Source: Thiohalobacter thiocyanaticus
GTDB lineage: Bacteria; Pseudomonadota; Gammaproteobacteria; Thiohalobacterales; Thiohalobacteraceae
Assembly (NCBI RefSeq): GCF_003932505.1
Contig: NZ_QZMU01000001.1
Coordinates: 1,426,001-1,490,000 of the forward strand
Length of the DNA stretch: 64,000 nt
Direction of reading: 5' to 3'
Of the stretch, positions 52,250-62,881 are shown piece after piece; position 1 is the first letter of the stretch; every line of letters starts with the position of its first letter. The translations under genes were made by a program, and so were the position numbers. The notes below the pieces were generated by a model that searched no databases, was not told the origin of the DNA, and was given only the letters and a program-made list of their open reading frames with translations.

Positions 52250-53499
52250 GATTCCTCTCCCACCAGGTAGCGCAACCGGGCCGCGGTCTGGGCCAGGTCG
52301 GTACGCAGCCGCAGCGCGGTCAGACGCGCATCCAGCTCGATCAGGCGTGCCCGCATCAGCGCGGTGAAATCCGACACCCCGCTCTGGTAGGCCTTGAGCG
52401 AGGCCTCGGCATGCTGGCTGGCCTCGGGCAGCAGACGTTCGCGGTAGCGCGCCAGGCGTGCCTGCAGCCTCTCCCATTCGGCCCGGGCCGCTTCCAGCTG
52501 TTCATGCAGCTCGCGCCGGAGTTCCTCGCGTTCGTATTCCACGGCATTGAGTTCGTACTGGCGCGCGGCCAGCATCCGGTCCTGGCGCTTGTCCGTGAAC
52601 AGGGGCAGATCCACCACCACCATGGCCGACAACAGATCGCTGCGGCCGCTGCCGTCGGCTTCCCGGCCGTTGCGCTCGCCATAGGTGACATCCAGACTCC
52701 ACCCCGGCTTGTAGCGCTCGCGCGCTACCGCCACCCCCAGCCGACCGGCCGCAATCTGTTCACTCGCCCTCTGCAGCTGTGGATGACGATCCAGGGCGCG
52801 CTGCATTGCCTCCGGCGCCGACAGCGCCGGCGGTTCGGGAAATTCCTCCGCCAGCGGCCGCTGCACGGCCTCCGGCCCCACCAGCCGGGCCAGTTCGGCC
52901 CGGGCCGTCTCCAGCCGGGTGCGCACCCGGTCCCGCCGGTCATCCAGCAGCGACAGCTCCACCCCGGCGCGCAGCACGTCCTGCTGGTTCTTGCGCCCGG
53001 CGCCGTAGTAGGCGCGGGTGGTGTCGACCAGATCCTCGAACAGGCGGTAAGTCTCATCCAGGATCCAGCCGGCCCGCGTCTGGTAATAGACCTCGAGGTA
53101 GCTTCGGCGCAGCTCGCGCAGCACTTCCCGGCGGCGTAACTCGGCGCGGGCGCTCAGGCCGGCGGCCAGTCGCTCCTCGCGCTGGCCGGCCAGGGCCAGG
53201 GTACGGCCCGGCGGAAACCGCTGCCGGACCCCGACCTGCAGCTGACTCATGGGGGTGTCGGAGCGGTCGAAGGACTCCACCGGCAGGTTAGCGATGCCCA
53301 GCTTCAGACTGGGGTCGGGCAGCTGGGCCGCCGCCACGGCCTGTTCGCGCCGTGCCTGAGCGCCGGCCTCGTAGGCCACCGCCTGGCGGTCATGCATCAG
53401 GGCCAGGGCCTCGGCCTCGGGCAGTGACAGGGGTGCGGCCACGGGGGCGGCAGACATATGGCAGAGGATCCCGGCAAGGATCCAGGGTAGTGCGCGCAT
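52246..53499 (-). CDS. cusC: Outer-membrane efflux protein, CusC/TolC family
   Basis: A 417-residue outer-membrane factor with signal peptide (LAGILCHMSAAPVAA). Two TolC-type repeats of long helices are visible: ARREQAVAAAQLPDPSLKLGIANLP ... and LAAGRLGVAVARERYKPGWSLDVTYG ..., including VVVDLPLFTDKRQDRML. It would form the exit duct for the CusBA pump. The short length fits CzcC/CusC of heavy-metal systems. Confidence 0.92.
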   Translation of the reverse strand: MRALPWILAGILCHMSAAPVAAPLSLPEAEALALMHDRQAVAYEAGAQARREQAVAAAQLPDPSLKLGIANLPVESFDRSDTPMSQLQVGVRQRFPPGRTLALAGQREERLAAGLSARAELRRREVLRELRRSYLEVYYQTRAGWILDETYRLFEDLVDTTRAYYGAGRKNQQDVLRAGVELSLLDDRRDRVRTRLETARAELARLVGPEAVQRPLAEEFPEPPALSAPEAMQRALDRHPQLQRASEQIAAGRLGVAVARERYKPGWSLDVTYGERNGREADGSGRSDLLSAMVVVDLPLFTDKRQDRMLAARQYELNAVEYEREELRRELHEQLEAARAEWERLQARLARYRERLLPEASQHAEASLKAYQSGVSDFTALMRARLIELDARLTALRLRTDLAQTAARLRYLVGEES

Positions 53500-53550
53500 G
53501 ACTAGATTCCTCCAATGAAACCGGAACAGGATCAGGCAACAGGAGGATAG

Positions 53551-53943
53551 CTATTTCAGAAAGGCGCAGTGACGCAGATAGAGGGGGGGTGAGGTCGGGA
53601 AGGCCGTGGCGGCGGCCGGCAACGACGGCGGCGAACGCCAGGGCTGCCAGGGCAGGTCAGCGGCCGGCAGCGCGAGGGGAAGATCCGGACTACCCACCGC
53701 CGGCAGCACGGCCGTTTCGCTGACCGGGACCGAATCGACCTGAACCTGGGGACAGACCGGACCCTCGTGGCCATGGCCACAGCAATCCGCCTCCGACTCC
53801 ACGGGCGGCTCGTGCTGGCAGTGCCCATCGCCGGCCACCGGCGTCTCCGCCAGTGCCCAGCAATGACCGCAGGCCAGCGACAGCCAGCCGGCCAGCAGAA
53901 CGCCGACCAGGCTCAGGGTGGTTGAACGGCGATGCTTACGCAT
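53551..53943 (-). CDS. Small exported Cys/His protein heading the cus operon
   Basis: A 130-residue protein with signal peptide (LSLVGVLLAGWLSLACGHCWALA) and a Cys/His-rich part (GDGHCQHEPPVESEADCCGHGHEGPVC) that looks like a metal-binding site, then a Pro/Ala-rich tail. It resembles the DUF2946-like proteins often found first in copper or heavy-metal efflux operons. On the minus strand a TTGCCC and TATATT pair 16 bases apart lies just upstream (about 53948-53977) and could be the operon promoter, but it is very near the ATG. Confidence 0.8.
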   Translation of the reverse strand: MRKHRRSTTLSLVGVLLAGWLSLACGHCWALAETPVAGDGHCQHEPPVESEADCCGHGHEGPVCPQVQVDSVPVSETAVLPAVGSPDLPLALPAADLPWQPWRSPPSLPAAATAFPTSPPLYLRHCAFLK

Positions 53944-53984
53944 GTCATCAATATAACCCGCTGGCGCAAAAGGGCAAGCCGATG

Positions 53985-54183
53985 AGGAAGAGCGCCACGG
54001 AATACACGGAAAGCACGGAATGAATGCAGGTTGGGTCAGGCGCTTCCCGCCGTGACCCACATGGAGCGACGGTGTCGGGTTACGCTGCGCTGACCTGACC
54101 TACAGAACTGAGCTAACCCAGCCTGCCGGATTGATTTTCAATCATATTTTTTCCGTGCCTTCCGTGTATTCCGTGACGCTCCT
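53985..54183. repeat. Composite inverted-repeat element, family D
   Basis: Outer arms of about 33 bases (AGGAAGAGCGCCACGGAATA... and its near complement ending at 54183) enclose an inner pair (GGTTGGGTCAGGCGC..., GTCGGGTTACGCTGCGCTGA...). A close copy is at 63524-63721. It separates the cus operon promoter from the 3' end of purC. Confidence 0.85.
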
Positions 54184-54187
54184 GGTC

Positions 54188-55075
54188 TCACACCCCCATC
54201 AGCCGGCGCTGGGCCTCGCGGTACTTCTCGGCCGTCTTCGCCACCACCTCCGGGGGCAGGTGGGGTCCGGGCGCGGTCTTGTCCCAGTCCAGCGTTTCCA
54301 GGTAATCGCGCACATACTGCTTGTCGAAGCTGGGCGGGCTGGTGCCGGGCCGGTATTCGTCCGCCGGCCAGAAGCGCGAGGAATCCGGGGTGAGCACCTC
54401 ATCGATCAGATACAGCTGGCCGGCCTCGTCCAGGCCGAATTCGAACTTGGTGTCGGCGATGATGATGCCGCGCTCGCGGGCATAGGCGGCGGCCTCGCCG
54501 TAGAGGCCCAGGCTGACGTCGCGCACCATGGCGGCCAGCCCCTTTCCCAGCAGGGCCTCGGTGCGGTCGAAGTCGATGTTCTCGTCGTGATCGCCCACCC
54601 CGGCCTTGGTCGAGGGGGTGAAGATGGGGCCGGGCAGTTTGTCGGCCTGCTGCAGCCCGGCGGGCAGGTCGATGCCGCACACCGCGCCGGTCTGCTGATA
54701 CTCCTTCCAGCCGGAGCCGATGAGATAGCCGCGCACAATGGCCTCCACCGGCAGCGCCTTGAGTTTGCGCACCACAACGGCGCGGCCCTCGACCTGTTCG
54801 CGCTCGGCCGCATCCGGCAGTACCTGCTCCAGGGGGGTGTCGCTCAGGTGATTGGGCACTATGTCCGCCATGTGCCCGAACCAGAAATTGGACACTGCGG
54901 TCAGCACCGCCCCCTTGCCGGGGATGGGCTCGGGCAGCACCACATCGAAGGCCGACAGCCGGTCGCTGGCCACGATCAGCAGCCGGTCCTCGCCCACGGC
55001 ATAGATGTCGCGCACCTTGCCGCGCGCGACCAGCGGCAGGCTCTTGAGATCGGATTCGAACAGGGTCTCGCGCAT
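54188..55075 (-). CDS. purC: SAICAR synthase
   Basis: A 295-residue enzyme that ligates aspartate to CAIR in purine synthesis. [75 protein letters not shown] and [15 protein letters not shown] are the family motifs. The length matches the longer (eukaryote-like, about 300 residues) proteobacterial type. The ATG at 55075 is chosen by family start ([10 protein letters not shown]). It is divergent from purE. Confidence 0.96.
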   Translation of the reverse strand: MRETLFESDLKSLPLVARGKVRDIYAVGEDRLLIVASDRLSAFDVVLPEPIPGKGAVLTAVSNFWFGHMADIVPNHLSDTPLEQVLPDAAEREQVEGRAVVVRKLKALPVEAIVRGYLIGSGWKEYQQTGAVCGIDLPAGLQQADKLPGPIFTPSTKAGVGDHDENIDFDRTEALLGKGLAAMVRDVSLGLYGEAAAYARERGIIIADTKFEFGLDEAGQLYLIDEVLTPDSSRFWPADEYRPGTSPPSFDKQYVRDYLETLDWDKTAPGPHLPPEVVAKTAEKYREAQRRLMGV

Positions 55076-55219
55076 GCGGGGGCTCCGGTCGGGGCAAAGG
55101 CGCGATTCTAGCCTGACAGGGCGATTCACTACAAAAAGAAAGCCGCAAATACTTAAAACCGCGAAGGCGCAGAAGGCGCGCGAAGTCAAATAATGCAAAA
55201 GGAAACACACGTGTGTTAC

Positions 55220-55245
55220 GTCATTCCGGCGAAGGCCGGAATGAC
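55220..55245. repeat. Minimal family A palindrome
   Basis: A perfect 26-base palindrome (GTCATTCCGGCGAAGGCCGG plus complement end), a single-unit version of the longer family A copies. Confidence 0.8.
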
Positions 55246-55409
55246 GGGAAAGATATGCAGGTGTACATGCAAGCTTACGATTTCTGTTCTTAGCGCGCCT
55301 CCGCGGTTCAGGCTTTCAAGCCGCCACTCGCACGCCCGCCGACAAAGGTTCCCCAACCCCGCCCGCAGTGCTAGAATTGCTTGTTTCCCAAAGGAAACAG
55401 GTCGCTACG

Positions 55410-55910
55410 ATGAACAACGACAGCCCCCGCGTGGGCCTGGTGATGGGCTCCGACAGTGACTGGCCGGTGATGGCGAAGGCCGCGGAGATGCTGGAGCGAT
55501 TCGGGATTCCGTTCGAAGCGAAAGTGGTCTCGGCCCACCGCACCCCGGATCTGCTGTTCGACTATGCCGCCACGGCGCGCGGGCGCGGCCTGGCCTGCAT
55601 CATCGCCGGGGCCGGCGGCGCAGCCCATCTGCCGGGGATGCTGGCCGCCAAGACCACCCTGCCGGTGCTGGGCGTACCGGTACCCTCGCGCCATCTCAAG
55701 GGCATGGATTCGCTGCTGTCCATCGTACAGATGCCGAAAGGCATACCGGTGGCGACCTTTGCCATCGGCGAGGCCGGCGCGGCCAATGCCGGCCTGTACG
55801 CGATCAGTCTGCTCGCCATCACCGATACCGGTCTGGCCGGACGGCTGGAGGCCTACCGCGAGGAGCTCAAGGCCATGGTCGACGCCATGCAGCTGCCCCC
55901 GCAGTCATGA
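55410..55910 (+). CDS. purE: N5-CAIR mutase
   Basis: A 166-residue class I PurE that converts N5-CAIR to [68 protein letters not shown] and [19 protein letters not shown] carry all active-site loops including the conserved His. The stop overlaps the purK start by 4 bases. Confidence 0.97.
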   Translation: MNNDSPRVGLVMGSDSDWPVMAKAAEMLERFGIPFEAKVVSAHRTPDLLFDYAATARGRGLACIIAGAGGAAHLPGMLAAKTTLPVLGVPVPSRHLKGMDSLLSIVQMPKGIPVATFAIGEAGAANAGLYAISLLAITDTGLAGRLEAYREELKAMVDAMQLPPQS

Positions 55911-57046
55911 TCCTGCCCGGCGCCACCCTCGGGGTACTCGGCGGCGGTCAGCTCGGCCGCATGTTCGTCATGGCCGCCCATGCCATGGGCTACCGGGTGG
56001 TGGTGCTCGATCCCGACCCCCACAGCCCCGCCGGCATCATTGCCGAGCAGCACCTGCGCGCCGACTACCAGGATCACGCCGCACTGCAGGTACTGGGCGA
56101 CACCTGCTCGGCGGTGACCACCGAGTTCGAGAACGTGCCCGCGGCCAGCCTGGACTACCTCGCCCGCCTGTGCCCCGTGCGCCCGGGCCCCATGGCCGTC
56201 GCCATCGCCCAGGACCGTATCCGCGAGAAACGCTTCATCCAGGAGCAGGGATTGGCCACCGCGCCCTTCGCCGCGATCGAGGAGGCCGAGGACCTGGAAG
56301 ACGCCTTTGCCCGGCTCGACCCGCCGCTGCTGCTCAAGACCGCTTCGCTGGGCTATGACGGCAAGGGCCAGGCGCCGGTCGACAGCCTGGAGGCGGCCCG
56401 GGCCGCCTTCGCCGAACTGGGCGGCCACCCCTGCGTGCTGGAGGCACGGGTGGAGCTGGAACGCGAGGTCTCGGTCATCCTGGCCCGCAGCCTGAAAGGC
56501 GAGATCGCGGTCTATCCGGTGGGTGAGAATCGCCATGTCAACGGTATCCTGGACACCACCATCGTGCCGGCCCGCCTGTCCGACGCGGTCACCGACCAGG
56601 CCGTGGACATGGCCCGCGCCCTGGCCGAGGCCATGGACTATGTCGGCGTGCTGGCAGTGGAATTCTTCCATACCCGCCAGGGCGAGCTGCTGATCAACGA
56701 GCTGGCCCCACGCCCGCACAACAGCGGCCATTACACCCTGGACGCGACCATCACCTCCCAGTTCGAACAGCAGGTGCGCTGTATGTGCGGCCTGCCGCCG
56801 GGCGACACTCTGCTGCTCTCGCCGGTGGTGATGGTCAATCTGCTGGGCGAGCTGTGGCAGCCGGAGCCGCCCTGGGAGAAACTGTTCGCCTTCCCCGCCG
56901 CCAAGCTGCACCTCTATGGCAAGCGCGAGCCCCGCCCGGGCCGCAAGATGGGCCATTTCAACTGCCTGGCGCCGGAGCTGGACAGCGCCCTGGCCCAGGC
57001 CGAGCGGATCCGTGAAGCGTTAAGCGTGAAGCGGGCGCCGGATTAA
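55907..57046 (+). CDS. purK: N5-carboxyaminoimidazole ribonucleotide synthase
   Basis: A 379-residue ATP-grasp enzyme that carboxylates AIR with bicarbonate. [30 protein letters not shown] at the N-terminus, [14 protein letters not shown] in the ATP-grasp, [26 protein letters not shown] near 250-275 and a typical C-terminal domain identify it. It is translationally coupled to purE. Confidence 0.97.
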   Translation: MILPGATLGVLGGGQLGRMFVMAAHAMGYRVVVLDPDPHSPAGIIAEQHLRADYQDHAALQVLGDTCSAVTTEFENVPAASLDYLARLCPVRPGPMAVAIAQDRIREKRFIQEQGLATAPFAAIEEAEDLEDAFARLDPPLLLKTASLGYDGKGQAPVDSLEAARAAFAELGGHPCVLEARVELEREVSVILARSLKGEIAVYPVGENRHVNGILDTTIVPARLSDAVTDQAVDMARALAEAMDYVGVLAVEFFHTRQGELLINELAPRPHNSGHYTLDATITSQFEQQVRCMCGLPPGDTLLLSPVVMVNLLGELWQPEPPWEKLFAFPAAKLHLYGKREPRPGRKMGHFNCLAPELDSALAQAERIREALSVKRAPD

Positions 57047-57066
57047 CCCGGATCCGCCCCTTCCTC

Positions 57067-57120
57067 GCCTCACTCCTCACTCCTCACTCCTCACTCCTCA
57101 CTCCTCACTCCTCACTCCTC
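57067..57120. repeat. Seven-base tandem repeat
   Basis: About seven uninterrupted copies of CTCACTC/ACTCCTC between purK and the OxyR-like site. The copy number could vary by slippage. It lies only a base before the regulator site. Confidence 0.9.
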
Positions 57121-57121
57121 G

Positions 57122-57158
57122 ATAGTCTGAACCTATCGTTTTGATATCTATTTTCGAT
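57122..57158 (+). promoter_or_regulatory. OxyR-like binding site
   Basis: The four OxyR contact blocks ATAG-N7-CTAT-N7-ATAG-N7-CTAT appear here as ATAG, CTAT, ATAT and CGAT (57122, 57133, 57144, 57155) with exactly seven-base spacings; 14 of 16 positions match. It is about 90 bases upstream of the peroxiredoxin-glutaredoxin gene start. Confidence 0.6.
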
Positions 57159-57247
57159 TTCACATATCACCATCCGCCCCCTATTCTGGTCTCCAAGCCA
57201 GCCAGTACTGGCCCTGATTTCAACCGCAATCGACAGGAGACACAGAC

Positions 57248-57991
<744 letters not shown>

Positions 57992-58118
57992 TACTGCGGC
58001 GGCAGTAACGCTGAGGATACGGAGACGTTTATGTCCTGCGGGTGCAGAGACACAGAGATTTCTTGGATCGAGTGCCTTTGCATCTCTGCTTAACCGGCCA
58101 TTTGTTGTTCACTGACAC

Positions 58119-58218
58119 GTCATCCCGGCGCACGCCGGGATTCAGTAACCGCGCCGGCTTCAGGACCAGCTGGATTCCGACCGGAGCCTGTGCTGGCGCA
58201 GGCCAGTACCGGAATGAC
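58119..58218. repeat. Family A repeat with a long centre
   Basis: Arms GTCATCCCGGCGCACGCCGG and CCGGAATGAC-type ends enclose a second inner palindrome (CTGGATTCCG..., CTGTGCTGGCGCAGGCCAG). It fills much of the gap between the Prx-Grx and glutathione reductase genes. Confidence 0.7.
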
Positions 58219-58257
58219 GGTAACAGACATCAAGCTGTGCTCTTAAGGGAGAACATC

Positions 58258-59640
58258 ATGACCAAGCAATACGACCTCATCGCCATCGGCGGCGGCAGCG
58301 GCGGGCTCGCCGTGGCCGAACGCGCCGCTCAGCTCGGCCGGCGGGTGGCCGTGATCGATGCGCAGCCGCTCGGCGGCACCTGCGTGAACGCCGGCTGCGT
58401 GCCCAAGAAGGTCATGTGGCACGCTGCCCAGGCCCGCGAGGCCCTCACCCAGGCCAGCGCCTTCGGCATCCGGGCACAGGACAGCGGTCTCGACTGGGAC
58501 CAACTGGTTGCCGGCCGTAACGCCTATATCGACGGCATCCGCGATTACTGGGCCGGCTATGCCCAGGACCAGCACATCGACTGGGTCCGCGGCGAGGCCC
58601 GCTTCATCGACGCCCATACCCTGCGGGTCGGCAACGCGCACTACCGCGGTGAACACATTGTCATCGCCACCGGCGGCCGCCCGATCGTCCCGCCGGTCCC
58701 AGGGGCGGAGCTGGGCATCACTTCCGACGGCTTCTTCGAACTCAGGGAACAGCCGCGGCGCGTTGCCGTGATCGGCGGCGGCTATATCGGTGTGGAGCTG
58801 AGCGGTGTCTTGCGCGCGCTGGGATCCGAGGTCTCCATCATCGCCCTGGAGGAGCGGGTGCTGGAAGTGTTTGACCCCCTGATCAGCGACACCCTGATGG
58901 AAGCGATGCAGCAGCAGGGTATCGCGACCCATATGGGCTTTCAGGTCAGCGCTCTGGCACGGGACGGCGAGGGTATCGATATCGTCTCCGCCCGCGGCAA
59001 ACACCTGCGCGGTTTCGACACCGTGATCTGGGCGGTGGGCCGGCGCGCCAATACCGAGGGGCTGGCGCTGGAACGCGCCGGGGTCGAGGTCAATCGCAAC
59101 GGCGTCATCCCGGTGGATGCCTTCGACGCCACCAATGTGGCGGGGGTGTACGCCATCGGCGATGTCACCGGCCGCATGCCGCTCACCCCGGTGGCGATCC
59201 GGGCCGGCCGGCAGCTGGCCGCACGCCTGTTCGGCACTGCCGCCGCGCCGATGGATTACACCAATATTCCCACCGTAGTGTTCGCCCACCCGCCAGTCGG
59301 GACCCTCGGCCTGACCGAACCGGCGGCCTGTGCCGAATACGGCAGGACGGTACGCATCTACGAGACCCGTTTCACCCCCATGCGTCACGCCCTGGGAGAC
59401 GGCGGCACACCGACGGCAATGAAGCTGGTATGCGCCGGACCGGAGGAGCACATCGTCGGCTGCCACCTGATCGGCGACGGGGTCGACGAGATGCTGCAGG
59501 GCTTTGCCGTGGCCATCAACATGGGCGCGACCAAGGCCGACTTCGACCGCACTGTCGCCATCCATCCGACAAGCGCGGAGGAACTGGTCACGCTGAAGAC
59601 GGCCCGGCCGGGCGGCTGCGCGCTGGCGGAGGTTGCCTGA
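58258..59640 (+). CDS. gor: Glutathione-disulfide reductase
   Basis: A 460-residue FAD enzyme that uses NADPH to reduce oxidised glutathione. FAD-binding [21 protein letters not shown], redox pair [13 protein letters not shown] (C42/C47), NAD(P) site [22 protein letters not shown], and the C-terminal His-Glu as [13 protein letters not shown] agree with the family. It would recycle glutathione for the Prx-Grx hybrid upstream. AGGGAG precedes the ATG at 58258. Confidence 0.95.
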   Translation: MTKQYDLIAIGGGSGGLAVAERAAQLGRRVAVIDAQPLGGTCVNAGCVPKKVMWHAAQAREALTQASAFGIRAQDSGLDWDQLVAGRNAYIDGIRDYWAGYAQDQHIDWVRGEARFIDAHTLRVGNAHYRGEHIVIATGGRPIVPPVPGAELGITSDGFFELREQPRRVAVIGGGYIGVELSGVLRALGSEVSIIALEERVLEVFDPLISDTLMEAMQQQGIATHMGFQVSALARDGEGIDIVSARGKHLRGFDTVIWAVGRRANTEGLALERAGVEVNRNGVIPVDAFDATNVAGVYAIGDVTGRMPLTPVAIRAGRQLAARLFGTAAAPMDYTNIPTVVFAHPPVGTLGLTEPAACAEYGRTVRIYETRFTPMRHALGDGGTPTAMKLVCAGPEEHIVGCHLIGDGVDEMLQGFAVAINMGATKADFDRTVAIHPTSAEELVTLKTARPGGCALAEVA

Positions 59641-59683
59641 GGTCGGGTGATTTCAACGCAGATCGGCATGAAAGCACCGCCGC

Positions 59684-60625
59684 TCACCCCGCACCCTTGT
59701 GCCGCGGCCGGCCGGGCTCGGGCAGGCTGAGCAGGTTCTGCGCCTCCTTCAGCACGAAGTGCTTGAAGGCCTGGGCCGCGGTGGACAGACGCTTGCCGCG
59801 CCGGTGCACCACGTACCAGTGGCGCATGATGGGGAAGGTCTCCACATCCAGGACCGCCACACGCTTGAGCGCCAGCTCCATCTCCAGGGTGTGCAGTGAC
59901 AGCAGCCCGAGACCCAGGCCGGCCTCCACACCCTGCTTGATGGCCTCGCTGGTACCCATCTCCATGGTACTGCTCAGCTCCAGCCCGTGCTGGGCGAAGT
60001 GGCGCTCCATGGCCGAGCGGGTACCCGAGCCGCGCTCGCGGATCAGGAAGGTCTCGTTGGCCAGGGCCGCGAAGGGGATGCGGCTGCGCTTGCGCGTCAG
60101 CGGGTGATTGGTCGGAGCGATGACCACCAGGGGATTGTCCATGAAGTTTTCCGCCACCAGGTCCATGTCCTCCGGCGGCTTGCCCATGATGACCAGGTCG
60201 GTCTCGTTCTCGGCCAGGGCCCGGAGCAGACCTTCGCGGTTGGTCACATCCAGGCTGACGGTCACATCCGGATAGCGCTGAAAGAAGGTGGCCAGCAACC
60301 GCGGGGCGAAATAGTTGGCGGTACTGGCCACAGCGATGCTCATGTGGCCGCGCCGCATGCCCTTGAGTTCCTCGAACACCTGCGCGGCCTCCTCCAGCTT
60401 GTCGGTCACCGCACAGGCATAGCGGTACATCTCCTCCCCGGCCTCGGTGAGATAGGTCTTCTTGCCCTGCTGGTCCAGCAGCGGCAGGCCCACAGCCTGC
60501 TCGAGCTGCTTGATCTGCATGGACACGGCCGGCTGGGTCAGGTGCAGCTCTTCCGAGGCCCGGGTAAAGCTCAGATGCCGGGCGACGGCTTCGAATATCC
60601 GCAGCTGGCGCAAGGTGACATTCAT
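59684..60625 (-). CDS. cbbR: LysR-type regulator, CbbR-like
   Basis: A 313-residue LysR regulator: N-terminal helix-turn-helix (TLRQLRIFEAVARHLSFTRASEELHLTQPAVSMQIKQLE), then a ligand-binding domain of CbbR type (MSIAVASTANYFAPRLLATFFQRYPDVTVSLDVTNREGLLRAL, IPFAALANETFLIRERGSGTRSAMERHF). CbbR activates Calvin-cycle genes. It is not beside RuBisCO, but the CbbO-like fragment lies 3 kb away and prk 45 kb away. A T-N11-A type site could not be fixed by eye. Confidence 0.88.
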   Translation of the reverse strand: MNVTLRQLRIFEAVARHLSFTRASEELHLTQPAVSMQIKQLEQAVGLPLLDQQGKKTYLTEAGEEMYRYACAVTDKLEEAAQVFEELKGMRRGHMSIAVASTANYFAPRLLATFFQRYPDVTVSLDVTNREGLLRALAENETDLVIMGKPPEDMDLVAENFMDNPLVVIAPTNHPLTRKRSRIPFAALANETFLIRERGSGTRSAMERHFAQHGLELSSTMEMGTSEAIKQGVEAGLGLGLLSLHTLEMELALKRVAVLDVETFPIMRHWYVVHRRGKRLSTAAQAFKHFVLKEAQNLLSLPEPGRPRHKGAG

Positions 60626-60784
60626 ATTAAGGAATACCCCGTAAACAGGAAGAGAATCATAAACCCGGCGTCGCCCCTATGCTACACTATCGACGCGGGC
60701 GTTACGCCGCTCCCACGGCCCCGCAATGGCATGGAAGCCCTTGTTTCATTTTGCTCTTTTTGATTTTTTTGTGGTTGCCAGTTT

Positions 60785-62737
60785 ATGAATCCAGACACTT
60801 CCGATGACGGAGGCGCGCTCGCGCACGTCCGTGCCGGGGACCGGGGCCGGGATACCATCTATCTGGACACGGCCTCCAATCCCAAAGCTCACAGCCTCTA
60901 TCTCCGCAATGTCGGAATCGCCTTCCTGCTGGTCGGTACCGCCAGCCTGGCGCAGATGGCCTTCGTCTATGAATCCTTCCAGCCGCACCTGTTCGTCATA
61001 CCCGCGCTGGTCGCCCTGGCCATTGCCTTCCTGCTGGCACGGGTCAGCCTGCTCAAGGCCCAGGTGCAGCGCGAGAGCGGGCGCTTTCGTGCGGTGGCCG
61101 ATGTGGGGCAGGAATTCACCTATTTCTGCGCCCTGGACGGAAGCTATGAATACGCCTCGCCTTCCAGCGTGAAGCTGACCGGTTACCGGCCGGAAGAGTT
61201 CTATGCCAAGCCGGGACTGATGGCGGAACTGATTCACCCGCTGGACCGGGAACGCTGGCAGCAGCATGTGGCCGGCCCGGCTTCCGGCCGGGCCACCGAG
61301 AACCTGGACCTGCGGCTGATCCACAAGGACGGCCACACCGTGTGGTTCCAGCACATTTGCGGCCCGGTGCATGATGCGAAAGGACGACTCGTCGGCATAC
61401 GCGCGGCCAACATCGATATCACCGAGCGCAAGGAGTTCGAGGCCCGCATCGAACGCATGGCCTACTATGACCCGCTCACCGACCTGCCCAACCGCCGCGC
61501 GCTGAACGGCGAGATCGAGCAGCTGATACGCAAGTACCCCGCGACCGAAAACCGCTTCGCGGTGCTGTTCCTGGACCTGGACCGTTTCAAGCACATCAAC
61601 GACAGCTATGGTCACGAGCTGGGCGATCAACTGCTGGTCAAGCTGGCCGAACGACTGCGGCGCTGCTGCGAGAACCAGGCGACCATCTCCCGCTTCGGCG
61701 GCGACGAACTGGTAGTGGTAGTGCCCGACGTGGACAGCCCGAAAACCGCCGTCGACTACGCGGCCCACCTGCTGGACAGCATCGAGCGGCCCTTTATCCT
61801 GGAGGACAGGGAGCTCTATATCAGCGGCGGCATCGGTGTGACCCTGTACCCCTACGACGGTCAGGACGCCGCCACCCTGATCCGCAACGCCGATGCCGCC
61901 ATGTATCGTGCCAAACAGACGAAGCATACCCGGATCGGGCTCTACAGCGAGGAGCTGATCGACAACATCGCCGCCTTCGTCAGCACCGAGAACCGGATCC
62001 GTCGCGCCCTCAAGGAACACGAGTTCGTACCCCACTACCAGCCGCAGGTGGACATGAACAGCGGCCGGATCGTCGGGGCCGAGGCGCTGGCACGCTGGCA
62101 CTCTCACGACCGCGGACTCATATCTCCGGCCGAGTTCATCCCGGTGGCGGAGGAGACCGGCCTGATCGACCAACTCGGGCGCAGCATCCTCACCCAGGCC
62201 TGTGCTCAGATTCTGGAGTGGCAGCGCAGCGGCATCCGACTGCCGGTGTCGGTGAATATCTCGGGGCGTCAGTTCGCTATCCCCGGTTTCGTCGATCAGG
62301 TACAGGACATCATCGCCGGGACCGGCATCGACCCGGCGCAGCTGGAGCTGGAGATAACGGAGCAGGTGTTCCTGGAGGACATGGACGAGGCCACGGACAA
62401 GCTGTGGCAACTGCGTGACCTGGGGGTGTCGATCGCCATCGACGATTTCGGCATCGGCTATTCGTCGCTCAGCTACCTCAAGCGCCTGCCCTTCAACACC
62501 TTGAAGATCGACCGCGCCTTCACCCGTGACATCTGCGACGACGCCCGCGATGTCGCCATCCTGCGCGCCATCCTGTCACTGTCGCGCGACCTGCGCCTGA
62601 ACACAATCATCGAGGGCGTGGAAACCGAAGCGCAGAAAAAACTGCTGTTGCGGCTGGGCTGTGAGCGGGCGCAGGGCTTTCTGTTCCATCAGCCGCTGCC
62701 GGCAGCGGAACTGACCCCGCTGTTGGTCAAACGATAA
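60785..62737 (+). CDS. PAS-GGDEF-EAL cyclic-di-GMP protein
   Basis: A 650-residue membrane protein: two helices (about 42-62 and 67-87), a PAS domain (about 100-220, FRAVADVGQEFTYFCALDGSYEY...), GGDEF (about 225-385) and EAL (about 400-645). The GGDEF signature reads SRFGGDEL, with Leu for Phe, so cyclase activity may be reduced but the E is intact. The EAL domain keeps GAEALARW, LELEITEQVF and IDDFGIGYSSLSYLKRLP, so phosphodiesterase activity is expected. There is no signalling partner next to it. Confidence 0.93.
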   Translation: MNPDTSDDGGALAHVRAGDRGRDTIYLDTASNPKAHSLYLRNVGIAFLLVGTASLAQMAFVYESFQPHLFVIPALVALAIAFLLARVSLLKAQVQRESGRFRAVADVGQEFTYFCALDGSYEYASPSSVKLTGYRPEEFYAKPGLMAELIHPLDRERWQQHVAGPASGRATENLDLRLIHKDGHTVWFQHICGPVHDAKGRLVGIRAANIDITERKEFEARIERMAYYDPLTDLPNRRALNGEIEQLIRKYPATENRFAVLFLDLDRFKHINDSYGHELGDQLLVKLAERLRRCCENQATISRFGGDELVVVVPDVDSPKTAVDYAAHLLDSIERPFILEDRELYISGGIGVTLYPYDGQDAATLIRNADAAMYRAKQTKHTRIGLYSEELIDNIAAFVSTENRIRRALKEHEFVPHYQPQVDMNSGRIVGAEALARWHSHDRGLISPAEFIPVAEETGLIDQLGRSILTQACAQILEWQRSGIRLPVSVNISGRQFAIPGFVDQVQDIIAGTGIDPAQLELEITEQVFLEDMDEATDKLWQLRDLGVSIAIDDFGIGYSSLSYLKRLPFNTLKIDRAFTRDICDDARDVAILRAILSLSRDLRLNTIIEGVETEAQKKLLLRLGCERAQGFLFHQPLPAAELTPLLVKR

Positions 62738-62742
62738 ATAAT

Positions 62743-62870
62743 GGCCACGGAATACACGGAAAGTACGGAAAAATGATATATGCATATTCCCTTCTCATTG
62801 CGGGCGCGCAGCGCCACGGCAATGAGAAGGGAATAGTATACGTCCGTGTTTTCCGTGTATTCCGTGGCGC
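62743..62870. repeat. Inverted-repeat element, family D, different centre
   Basis: Outer arms GGCCACGGAATACACGGAAA... and ...TTCCGTGTATTCCGTGGC match the family D ends. Inside lies a perfect 16-base inverted pair (ATTCCCTTCTCATTGC / GCAATGAGAAGGGAAT, 62786-62834) with a family B-like core. It stands between the convergent GGDEF/EAL and methyltransferase genes and may end both transcripts. Confidence 0.8.
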
Positions 62871-62881
62871 TCTTTAGTATT

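Noticed and set aside
57067..57120. Possible CRISPR-like repeat
   Set aside because: Units of seven bases follow one another directly with no spacers, and no cas gene is present.
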